Of a DNA stretch of 48,429 nt, positions 1-7,216 are shown in pieces. The translations under genes were made by a program, and so were the position numbers. Under the pieces are notes generated by a model, which saw nothing but the letters and a program-made list of their open reading frames with translations, did not search any database and had not been told where the DNA came from. Numbering within the stretch: position 1 is the first letter of the stretch; the number at the start of each line of letters is the position of its first letter. This DNA is from Planctomycetota bacterium (GTDB taxonomy: Bacteria; Planctomycetota; Planctomycetia; Planctomycetales; Planctomycetaceae). The stretch spans positions 1 through 48,429 of the forward strand of contig JAQBWV010000012.1 of assembly GCA_027624335.1 (NCBI GenBank), written 5' to 3'.

Positions 1-1
1 G

Positions 2-538
2 GATTCGAGCGCGGCAACTTCCACTGCCAATCCAGGAAAGAACGATGTGAACTGGAATTCAACTGCGAAGCCCGCCGTGGCAACGGGGACGAACAAGGCG
101 GCCAACGTGAATGAAGGCGAGAATGCTGAAGCAGTAGCGACAGATGCCGCCTCTGAGCCTGCTGTCGGGTCTGCTGGATTTCAGAAAGCAATCGGAGCGG
201 GCGATGCAACACCTGCAGACGAGTTTGCTGTGCCATCGAAAGGCGTGCAGCCGACTGGCGCTGAATCCGCTGTTCCAACAAAAACTCAGCTGTTGCCAGA
301 GAACCTCGATGGCGAGTTGAAGCTGGAAGCCACCCCTGGTTCAGCAGCTGATCCAGGCAGCGCCACGACATTGCCCATTGAACTTCAGAATCAGTCGAGT
401 TTTCAGTTCAGCAGTTCCGTGCAGCGAATAGCGCTTCGCGCTGGTTTCGGCAACGCCAGGCTGGCTCGGACATTAGCAAACGTGGAAGCCGACTACGTCA
501 TTCCCTCGGCGGTGACGATGCGGCTTGTGAGCCGGTGA
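2..538 (+). CDS. Unidentified protein, C-terminal part only
   Basis: The reading frame is open from the first bases of the window to a TGA at 536-538, so this is the 3' end of a gene that starts outside. An internal GTG at 47 could be a start, but the same Ala/Ser/Thr-rich composition continues upstream of it, so an edge-truncated gene is the better reading. The visible part is low-complexity (Ala, Pro, Glu, Thr) for about 120 residues. A more ordered tail of about 45 residues ends in VTMRLVSR. No domain, signal or catalytic motif was recognised. The next gene is convergent, ending at 672. Function unknown. Confidence 0.55.
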   Translation, partial: DSSAATSTANPGKNDVNWNSTAKPAVATGTNKAANVNEGENAEAVATDAASEPAVGSAGFQKAIGAGDATPADEFAVPSKGVQPTGAESAVPTKTQLLPENLDGELKLEATPGSAADPGSATTLPIELQNQSSFQFSSSVQRIALRAGFGNARLARTLANVEADYVIPSAVTMRLVSR

Positions 539-671
539 ACATTGTTAAGGTTCAGCTCTCAGCAACTGGCAGATTTGGTTTCGCATGAATCTGCAGCGAG
601 TCCGACCTCGTCACATCCGTTCAATGACGGGTTAAACTTTGCCGATCGTGTTTCAATGGGTGGCGCCCGTC

Positions 672-1424
672 TTATCGACCGGGAACCTGCTTTTGAAACC
701 ACGGGTCAGCTGCGGAATCTGCAGACTTACTGAGCGGAGCGATTGCCCCTGGTGGTGGCGTTCTCTGGTCGTATTTCAATGCTCGCAGTGGTCGGTCGGA
801 CATTGGGAAGTAAGCTGTCGGCTCGGGCGGAATCCATGTGTGGGATTCACTCGACTTCCCTTCAGCGATGTCGTCGTCAGTCGGCATCGAAACACCCTGC
901 GGGGCCTCGGCGCGGCTTTCAACTTCAACTCCGCTGGGCGGATTTGCCTCACCCGCAGTCGGAGCCACGACACTTGATTGACTCAGAAACGCGGAATCTC
1001 CCACAACGATCGAGGACGAAACCGGGGATGTCGCAGTGGCCGATTGGGCTGCAGCGTGGACCGCGCCAAGCTGTTCCGAGTCAGCCGTGACTGTGGAAAC
1101 CACAGCAGCGGCGATTGTCGGTTCCGATGGACGCGAAGCTGGCTTTGACTGGACCTGAAACGGCGGTGGTGGTGGATCGAGATCGAGGTCTCGCTCGATT
1201 GCACTGAACTGGCCGTTGCTGATTTCGAACAGTGCTGACTGAATTTCCCGCAGAAAGAACGCACCGATGTAACGGAACGGATTGTAAACGCAGACCGTCC
1301 AGACCAGGTTCCAGGGCCAGCAGATAGCCCAGGCCAGCAGCTGCATCGAGTGATCCTGAGGGTCAGGTTTGGTCAGCCCGTTGAATTTGATTCGGGCTTG
1401 ACGAGAGTCATAGCCGGGAACCAT
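672..1424 (-). CDS. Hypothetical membrane-associated protein with Pro/Ala-rich tail
   Basis: A 250-residue protein not assigned to a family. Residues about 28-58 are strongly hydrophobic and rich in Trp and aromatic residues (AWAICWPWNLVWTVCVYNPF), consistent with one or two membrane segments. The rest is a low-complexity Pro/Ser/Ala/Val-rich, probably disordered region. The ATG at 1424 lies inside the end of the upstream gene (stop at 1408), a 17-base overlap that implies translational coupling, so the two probably act together. No catalytic motif seen. Confidence 0.6.
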   Translation of the reverse strand: MVPGYDSRQARIKFNGLTKPDPQDHSMQLLAWAICWPWNLVWTVCVYNPFRYIGAFFLREIQSALFEISNGQFSAIERDLDLDPPPPPFQVQSKPASRPSEPTIAAAVVSTVTADSEQLGAVHAAAQSATATSPVSSSIVVGDSAFLSQSSVVAPTAGEANPPSGVEVESRAEAPQGVSMPTDDDIAEGKSSESHTWIPPEPTAYFPMSDRPLRALKYDQRTPPPGAIAPLSKSADSAADPWFQKQVPGR

Positions 1425-1950
1425 TGGTCACAAAGTCCTTCCATACGGGTTTGAGTTCCTGAGTCAACCGGTTTCCGCCTTCGGAAGCGGCCATACGGCA
1501 GATCTTCGACCACCGCTGATACTGCTCACGTAACGCAGTCTCGGTACAGCGTTCGGCGCACGATTGCAATAACGCAGCAGTGCTTCTGAGATTGCCGGGA
1601 GCCAGCCACTCGGCCTTGTGGCGTTCGTAAGTTTCTCGCATTTCTCGAACCAGCAGCCACCACCGAAAAGTAGCCCACGCGATTCCGACAAAAAGGTAAC
1701 AGCCGATGCCCGCCAAAAGAGGCCAGGCATTGTGGCTGAGCCACGCTGGCAAAGGCATCTCGTGAAGATCGGCGAGTCCCACGTACTCCCATTGCGTCGG
1801 AAAGAACGCCAGACCCACGATCAGTGTGACCATCGTAACGGCAGCCGAAACAGGATTCGCCGTTTCGACGAACCAGATAATCAGCCCGGACTGGACAATC
1901 GCGAGTGTCCAGAACCAGAAGCCTTCGCTGGTGAGAATCTCGCTCAGCAT
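1408..1950 (-). CDS. Hypothetical multi-pass membrane protein
   Basis: A 180-residue protein with three predicted membrane segments: residues about 10-27, 33-51 and 73-98. They are followed by a basic, helical cytoplasmic-looking tail with several Cys residues (SCAERCTE). Not recognised as a named family. Its 3' end overlaps the start of the next minus-strand gene by 17 bases, so the two form a two-gene unit. Starts at an ATG, with MLSEILTSEG leading into the first membrane helix. Confidence 0.65.
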   Translation of the reverse strand: MLSEILTSEGFWFWTLAIVQSGLIIWFVETANPVSAAVTMVTLIVGLAFFPTQWEYVGLADLHEMPLPAWLSHNAWPLLAGIGCYLFVGIAWATFRWWLLVREMRETYERHKAEWLAPGNLRSTAALLQSCAERCTETALREQYQRWSKICRMAASEGGNRLTQELKPVWKDFVTNGSRL

Positions 1951-2272
1951 GGAACAACCGGAATGATGTGAGAATTGTAGCCTTATTCAATCGCGGCCAC
2001 GTTATCACCAGATACGGCTTTTGCCGACACTTTGTCTTCGGCTCGCCATGAAATCATCGATGGGTGATGCCGACCGTTCGGGTTTGTTCTGACTGTCAGT
2101 TCTGTTCGGAGAAGCTCCCGCCGCTTGTGACGATGTGAAAGCCCTGTGTGGAGAACGCGTTCAGAAATTACCGGGAAGGCAGACCTGGCAACGGCGCGAT
2201 AGTCCATTCATTTCGCCATCGACGTTCTCATTGCAATTCCCGTTCGAGCAGGCAGGCATCCGGTGATCGAAA
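1951..2272. other. Gene-poor gap, nothing recognised
   Basis: A 322-base gap between two minus-strand genes. Short open frames on both strands have compositions unlike the neighbours and match no family I know. It presumably carries the promoter of the membrane-protein pair ending at 672. No clear hairpin terminator was found after the DUF4392 gene. Confidence 0.4.
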
Positions 2273-3343
2273 TTAAGGCTGTAGTCCGAGTCGCTTTCGG
2301 ATAGCGATCCACGGCTGGATTTGCGTGATAAATGGCAGCCCGTCAACTGTTGGTTCTCTACGACGAGTGATGCCATCGACGGCTCCGGAATCGGAAACAA
2401 TTTTCTCGATCAAACGCTCCTGCGACTCCGCAGTGTGACGTTCGAGCAGGTCCAGCCGCTCAAACTGCACGGCAATCGAAGCGGCCATTGCGTGGGCTCC
2501 CCAGTTGCTGACGCCAGCAACGATCGTTCGGTCAGTTGCGATGCGACACGGAATTCGATCGGCATCCGGCCCGGAGAGTCTCGCCCGAAGTTCACTCCAC
2601 GGAAATCGTCCCATTCCGATTTCGTTCCCCCCATCACCAATGCCGATCGTTTTAACCGTGGGGTTTCGAGACCTGGCACTTTCCATCAGAAGATGCAGAT
2701 CGGCAGAAAACGCGTCGATGTTTTCCCCTCTCATATTACAGCAGTGGCCAGGAAGCAGAATTGGATTGTTAACCAACGCTCCGTTGATGAAGCTTGTTGC
2801 GGCTGGGTCGGTCTCCTGAAGCGACGATCGAGTGTGACCGGGCCCGACTCGTTCGATGGCCACAATGTGCGAGAGATTCTGGAAATCAGAGCGATTTTGA
2901 ACCTCTGCCCTCCAACCGGCCGCGGCAACAGATTCAATTGGACTTGCAATCACATCGATCTCGTAGCGCGTCACGATTGAACACGCCGTTCGAACAACTT
3001 GCTCGCACAGCGCGTCGGTCACAACGGTGACCGGTACTCCAAGGCCAGCCAGAACGTCCGCGAGGACAGCGGTACCCGGCGGACCATCAGTCTCAGCATT
3101 GCCTGAGACCGGGATGTCCTGCCCGCCTCCGGTTCGTCCGCCAGTTTCACACGTCGGATTTCTGTCCGGGATGAAGAAACCGGTCACCAGGAAAACGCCA
3201 GTAATGATATCCAGAAATAATCTGGATGCCTCAATTAGTTCACCCGTGCCAGGACCTTCACCGTCCGGTCCGATCAGGCCTCGGCGAGCCGGGTCCCGGC
3301 GCACCAGCAACTCGATCTCTGAGATCAATCGCTCTTTGGACAT
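2273..3343 (-). CDS. DUF4392 protein, D-glutamate cyclase-like
   Basis: A 356-residue protein matching the C-terminal domain of D-glutamate cyclase (DUF4392). The family motif IGDGGNEIGMG lies around residues 232-242. Other typical blocks are VTGFFIP near residue 55, IASPIESVAAAG near 135, IAIERVGPG near 165 and VSNWGAHA near 278. The mammalian enzyme converts D-glutamate to 5-oxo-D-proline, so a related hydro-lyase role is inferred here. No signal peptide or membrane anchor, so it should be cytoplasmic. It is a stand-alone gene, divergent from the respiratory operon, with no partner suggesting a pathway. ATG start at 3343. Confident on family, unsure of substrate. Confidence 0.85.
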   Translation of the reverse strand: MSKERLISEIELLVRRDPARRGLIGPDGEGPGTGELIEASRLFLDIITGVFLVTGFFIPDRNPTCETGGRTGGGQDIPVSGNAETDGPPGTAVLADVLAGLGVPVTVVTDALCEQVVRTACSIVTRYEIDVIASPIESVAAAGWRAEVQNRSDFQNLSHIVAIERVGPGHTRSSLQETDPAATSFINGALVNNPILLPGHCCNMRGENIDAFSADLHLLMESARSRNPTVKTIGIGDGGNEIGMGRFPWSELRARLSGPDADRIPCRIATDRTIVAGVSNWGAHAMAASIAVQFERLDLLERHTAESQERLIEKIVSDSGAVDGITRRREPTVDGLPFITQIQPWIAIRKRLGLQP

Positions 3344-3798
3344 CTGATTGGGTTCAACAGATCAGGAAGCAACTCAGATGAGAGAACATCGCGACAGGAA
3401 AGTCGCCAGGTCTCGGTCGTTCGGTTCTGAACTCGCCGCACCACACTGACTGAAAATATCGGCGGTAGAGCGTATCCACGAACGTCGAGACGTAACACTC
3501 TCCCAGGAATCTGAGAATCGCTGGCACGACAACAACGCAAGTACGCAAGATGCCTCGATTATCGACCAGCCCCGACCACGAGGTGTCAGTCTCAACTGAT
3601 TAACCTAAACTTCCAGAATCACTTCCCGTGCCTGGGAAGACCCCAATTGCCACTTCTACTTTCTGAGAAATCCTGGTCAGTGGTCATTGCCTGAGTTGCC
3701 AGGTGCCGATCGAACGACAACAATCCCGCGCTGCTGACGGCAGAGCTGCGCATCCTTCCGGGTGTGCACGCACTTATCCGACAGATTGAAGCAGAATC
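3344..3798. other. Divergent intergenic region upstream of the respiratory operon
   Basis: A 455-base gap between the start of the minus-strand DUF4392 gene and the start of the Rieske gene. It must hold the promoters of both, including the one driving the long respiratory operon. I could not pick a convincing -35/-10 pair by eye. Short minus-strand frames here overlap one another in all three frames and look spurious. Confidence 0.45.
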
Positions 3799-4824
3799 AT
3801 GGCTAAGAAACCCAACACAGACGACATCCTGAAAAAGATTCGCCAACAGAAGGCGGGAGATTCCAGCGATGGAGCTGGGGCGTCACCGTCTAATGAAGGT
3901 GCGGCTGCTTCGGTTGAGAAGCCAAAGGTGGCACCGACCGGTGGCCCAGCAGATATTCTCGCTAGAATTCGAGCTCAAGGTTCAGCTGCCGCTGGTGGTA
4001 CTGAAGAGTCCGCAGAGCCAAAGCCGGCGCCGAAGAAACCTACCGCAGCTGGCCCGGCAGGGATTCTTGCTGCGATTCGTGCTCAGGGAACAGTTAGTGA
4101 CGGTGGTACTGCATCGGTCGCGAAATCTGAAAGTGGTACCGCAACGTCAAAGAAGGCGAAGAGTGCGGCTGCTCCCGTCGGCGATCTGCCGCCGGTTGAC
4201 GAAATGCTTCGTCAATTGAAGACTGGTAAAGTCGGCTCGTCGGCAGCTGCTGCTCCTGCCAAGCCTGTTTTGCAGGTTCCGACGAGGCCTGTAAAGAAGG
4301 CTGCTGCCGCTACCGCCTCATCGCGACGTGGTTTTCTGTCGTGGTTTGCCGTCGCGTGGTCGCTGTTGGCTGTTACGAGTGGTGCGTGGGTTTTAGCGAC
4401 CGCTCGGTTCATGTTTCCAAACGTTCTTGTCGAGCCTCCATCGCAATTCAAGATTGGGTCGCCCTCTGATTATCCGCTCGGGTCGGTCTCCACAAAGTGG
4501 ACGGCTGCTCGCGGGATCTGGGTGGTTCATACGGATCAGTATAAAGGTCAGCCGCTGCTTTACGCGTTGGCCTCGGTGTGTACTCATCTGGGCTGTACGC
4601 CCAGTTGGCTTGAGGGTGAGCAGAAGTTTAAGTGCCCTTGTCATGGCTCGGGCTTTTATATGACTGGGATTAACTTTGAAGGTCCGGCACCTCGGCCGCT
4701 TGAGAGAGTTGGCCTGAGTATCGCTCCGGATGGGATGCTGGAAGTTGATAAGAGTGTGAAATTTCAGGAAGAGAAGGGGCAGTGGGAAGATTCGAAGTCG
4801 TTCGTTGATGCCTCGCTGGTCTGA
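3799..4824 (+). CDS. Rieske 2Fe-2S protein with repeated N-terminal helix motif
   Basis: The Rieske subunit of a cytochrome bc-type quinol oxidising complex, 341 residues. The two cluster-binding boxes are CTHLGC (C261, H263, C266) and CPCHGSG (C279, C281, H282), giving the 2Cys-2His ligand set and the disulphide Cys pair. A single membrane helix spans residues about 180-202 and is preceded by SRRGFL, a twin-arginine-type motif, so the cluster domain faces the periplasm. The first 175 residues are an unusual cytoplasmic, Ala/Lys-rich extension. It carries a short motif four times: DILKKIRQQ at 9, DILARIRAQ at 52, GILAAIRAQ at 88 and DEMLRQLKT at 134. It is the first gene of the respiratory cluster, with cytochrome b next. 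Confidence 0.95.
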   Translation: MAKKPNTDDILKKIRQQKAGDSSDGAGASPSNEGAAASVEKPKVAPTGGPADILARIRAQGSAAAGGTEESAEPKPAPKKPTAAGPAGILAAIRAQGTVSDGGTASVAKSESGTATSKKAKSAAAPVGDLPPVDEMLRQLKTGKVGSSAAAAPAKPVLQVPTRPVKKAAAATASSRRGFLSWFAVAWSLLAVTSGAWVLATARFMFPNVLVEPPSQFKIGSPSDYPLGSVSTKWTAARGIWVVHTDQYKGQPLLYALASVCTHLGCTPSWLEGEQKFKCPCHGSGFYMTGINFEGPAPRPLERVGLSIAPDGMLEVDKSVKFQEEKGQWEDSKSFVDASLV

Positions 4825-4889
4825 TCGGATTCTGTTTTTTGTTTTAGCATTTTTCTCAGGCGATGCCTGTCCTGAGATCCGAGGGACCC

Positions 4890-5663
4890 ATGTCTGTCGG
4901 CGACTACATTCGCGAATCACAGATTTGGAAGAGTGTCTTCCGTCATCCGGCGCCGTACGATCGGCGAAACCGGGTGGTGGTGATGTTGACGAACTTCTTC
5001 CTGCATTTGCACCCTGTTTCCATTAAACAGAACGGAATTGCTCTCTCGTACACGTGGTGTATGGGTGGTATTACGTTCTTCCTGTTTCTTGTGGAAACGA
5101 TCACCGGCGTGCTGCTGATGTTCTACTACCGGCCGACGCTGGAATGGGCATTCAATGATATTCTTGCGCTGCGGGATGTCAGCACTCTGGGAGTCATGCG
5201 GGAAGTCCATCGCTGGGGTGCTCACGCGATGGTTATTACGGTCTGGCTTCATATGTATCGGGTCTTCCTGACTGGCTCGTACAAACCGCCGCGCGAGTTC
5301 AACTGGGTCATTGGAGTGATCCTGTTGAAGTTTACGCTACTCCTTTCCTTCACCGGCTATCTGCTGCCGTGGGATCAGCTTGCAATCTGGGCGATCACCG
5401 TCGGGTCAAACATGGCAAGGGCAACGCCAGTGCTCGGGCACGAGGGGCCGGGCTTTCAGCTGTTGAATATCGGCGGTTACGACTTGATTACAAATGCCAG
5501 CGATGCTCGCTTCCTGTTACTCGGAAGTAAGTTTGTTGGTGAGGAAACACTGAATCGTTTCTATATTCTGCACTGTGTCGCAATTCCACTGGCAGTTGCC
5601 GGGTTGATCGCGATTCACTTCTGGCGGGTCCGTAAAGACGGTGGTATCAGTCAGCCTCTGTAA
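4890..5663 (+). CDS. Cytochrome b N-terminal subunit, b6 type
   Basis: The dihaem core of the bc complex, carrying quinol oxidation and reduction sites in the membrane. Four haem-ligand His are visible: two in HRWGAH...WLHMYR, 14 apart, and two in ILHCVAI...AIHFWR with 14 residues between them. The latter is the b6f spacing rather than the 13 of mitochondrial cytochrome b. TGYLLPWDQ is the typical helix-C end. The start is placed at the ATG at 4890 (MSVGDYIRES), preceded by GAGGGA at 4881-4886 and matching the family N-terminus. An in-frame ATG at 4863 would add nine residues. The C-terminal half of cytochrome b is the next gene, so the protein is split as in b6/subunit IV systems. Confidence 0.92.
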   Translation: MSVGDYIRESQIWKSVFRHPAPYDRRNRVVVMLTNFFLHLHPVSIKQNGIALSYTWCMGGITFFLFLVETITGVLLMFYYRPTLEWAFNDILALRDVSTLGVMREVHRWGAHAMVITVWLHMYRVFLTGSYKPPREFNWVIGVILLKFTLLLSFTGYLLPWDQLAIWAITVGSNMARATPVLGHEGPGFQLLNIGGYDLITNASDARFLLLGSKFVGEETLNRFYILHCVAIPLAVAGLIAIHFWRVRKDGGISQPL

Positions 5664-5764
5664 TGGTTGACTGTCAGTTGGCTGGCTCGACTTCGTGTCG
5701 CGCCGTATTCATGTGTAGTGACGTTGGTTTCACTGTCGCTGCGCCCACAGGATGACGGGTTACG

Positions 5765-7141
5765 ATGCATCTCGATCCACATCCCAATCTGACTTCCAGT
5801 GTCATCTACGGGCTGGGCTTTCTGTACCTGGTCCAGGTTGTGATGAATTTGTTCTGGACAGCTCGGTGTATGAAGGCGGGTAATCACCAGCGATTGCCAT
5901 CGGTGCTTGGCGGTGGTGACGTGCCTGTTGCCATGTGGTGGGGGATGTACACGGCTTTGCTTTCCATGGTGATGATCGCACACTTCACCGGGTATCGAAA
6001 TCCGGAAGCGTTTTCACTGCTCCTGCCTGACTGGTTCAAGGGGAGCGTTGACGTCTGCGTTAATGATCCAAAGCTCTTCTTTTTGATCTCGACGTTGATC
6101 TTTGCCGGCATCATTCTGCTTAGAAAAACACTTGCGACTGATACGGCTGGCTGGATGCTTTTTAATGCAGCAACGTTGTTTCTAAGTCTTAGTCTCACTG
6201 ATTGGGATTTCCGGCAGATCGTCGGCAAACCGGACAATGTGCCGATTGTCGGGATGTTGTTTATTGTAGGGTTCTTCACATGGTTGTTCTTCAAGAAAGC
6301 CAATGAAAACGATCGGCGTATTGAGCAAGGGCTCCGCCCGCTGGAAGCGGAGAATAATGAGAAAGTTCTTGTGTGGCCCGACCTGGTCTATACAGAGCTG
6401 ATTGTAATGATCGCGTTGACCGCCTTTCTCTTCGTTTGGGGAGTCTTACTGGAAGCCCCTCTGGAGGAACCTGCGTCATCTGTAAAAACCCCGAATCCGT
6501 CGAAGGCTCCCTGGTACTTTCTTGGCCTGCAGGAAATGCTTGTTTACTACGATCCCTGGCTTGCCGGGGTTGTATTTCCAAGCACAATTCTTGGAGGATT
6601 GATGGCCCTACCGTATATCGACTTCAATAAGAAGGGAAATGGTTACTACACGTTCAATGAGCGTAAGTTTGCTATTTCAGTTTTCCTGTTTGGATTTCTT
6701 CCGCTTTGGGTAGGGATGATTGTCCTTGGGACGTTTCTTCGCGGCCCTAACTGGAATATGTTTGGGATTTATGAGTATTGGGATGTGCATAAGCTGGAAG
6801 CATTGAACAATGTCAACCTTTCAGAGTATTTCTGGCTTTATGGTCTGGGCATGTCGATGCCGGTGCCGGATGCCACCTCATCCTTCGGTGCACAGATCGC
6901 GACAATCGTGTGGAGAGAGCTGCCCGGAATCCTTGTAACTCTTGGGTATCTGTTGCTGTTGCCCTCAGTTATGGCGATGACGGTGTTTCGAAATTTTGCA
7001 TTTCGCATGGGGTTCTTCAGATTCATGGTCTTTGCGAATCTGGTCCTGCTGATGGCTGCTCTTCCGGCGAAGATGGTTTTGCGTTGGGCGTTCAATCTGA
7101 AATATCTCGTCGCTATCCCGGAATACTTTATCAACATCTAA
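5765..7141 (+). CDS. Cytochrome b C-terminal (subunit IV-like) protein with extra membrane domain
   Basis: A 458-residue membrane protein. The part from about residue 200 on matches the cytochrome b C-terminal domain/subunit IV. It contains the quinol-site block NPSKAPWYFLGLQE (around 244-257) in place of the classical PEWY motif; the Glu/Asp position is Ala248. Roughly 200 residues upstream of this carry about five further membrane segments (near 15-33, 58-77, 103-122, 126-142 and 160-178), which ordinary subunit IV of about 160 residues lacks. The C-terminus adds two more helices. It lies 101 bases after the b6-like gene and is followed by the giant cytochrome. Membrane partner of the b6-like subunit; the role of the extension is unknown. 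Confidence 0.9.
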   Translation: MHLDPHPNLTSSVIYGLGFLYLVQVVMNLFWTARCMKAGNHQRLPSVLGGGDVPVAMWWGMYTALLSMVMIAHFTGYRNPEAFSLLLPDWFKGSVDVCVNDPKLFFLISTLIFAGIILLRKTLATDTAGWMLFNAATLFLSLSLTDWDFRQIVGKPDNVPIVGMLFIVGFFTWLFFKKANENDRRIEQGLRPLEAENNEKVLVWPDLVYTELIVMIALTAFLFVWGVLLEAPLEEPASSVKTPNPSKAPWYFLGLQEMLVYYDPWLAGVVFPSTILGGLMALPYIDFNKKGNGYYTFNERKFAISVFLFGFLPLWVGMIVLGTFLRGPNWNMFGIYEYWDVHKLEALNNVNLSEYFWLYGLGMSMPVPDATSSFGAQIATIVWRELPGILVTLGYLLLLPSVMAMTVFRNFAFRMGFFRFMVFANLVLLMAALPAKMVLRWAFNLKYLVAIPEYFINI

Positions 7142-7216
7142 CTGACTTCGTGTTCGACTGTCAGTGCCGACTGTCGGTTGTACTGCAATTCGTTAACTGG
7201 CCAGGTTTGGACGACA

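Noticed and set aside
542..977. Plus-strand open frames in the first kilobase after the partial gene
   Set aside because: They overlap the 3' end of the minus-strand membrane-protein gene in conflicting frames and show no family features.
7178..7216. TTG at 7178 as start of the octahaem cytochrome
   Set aside because: TTG is a weak start and the added 13 residues precede a good membrane anchor that begins properly after ATG 7217.
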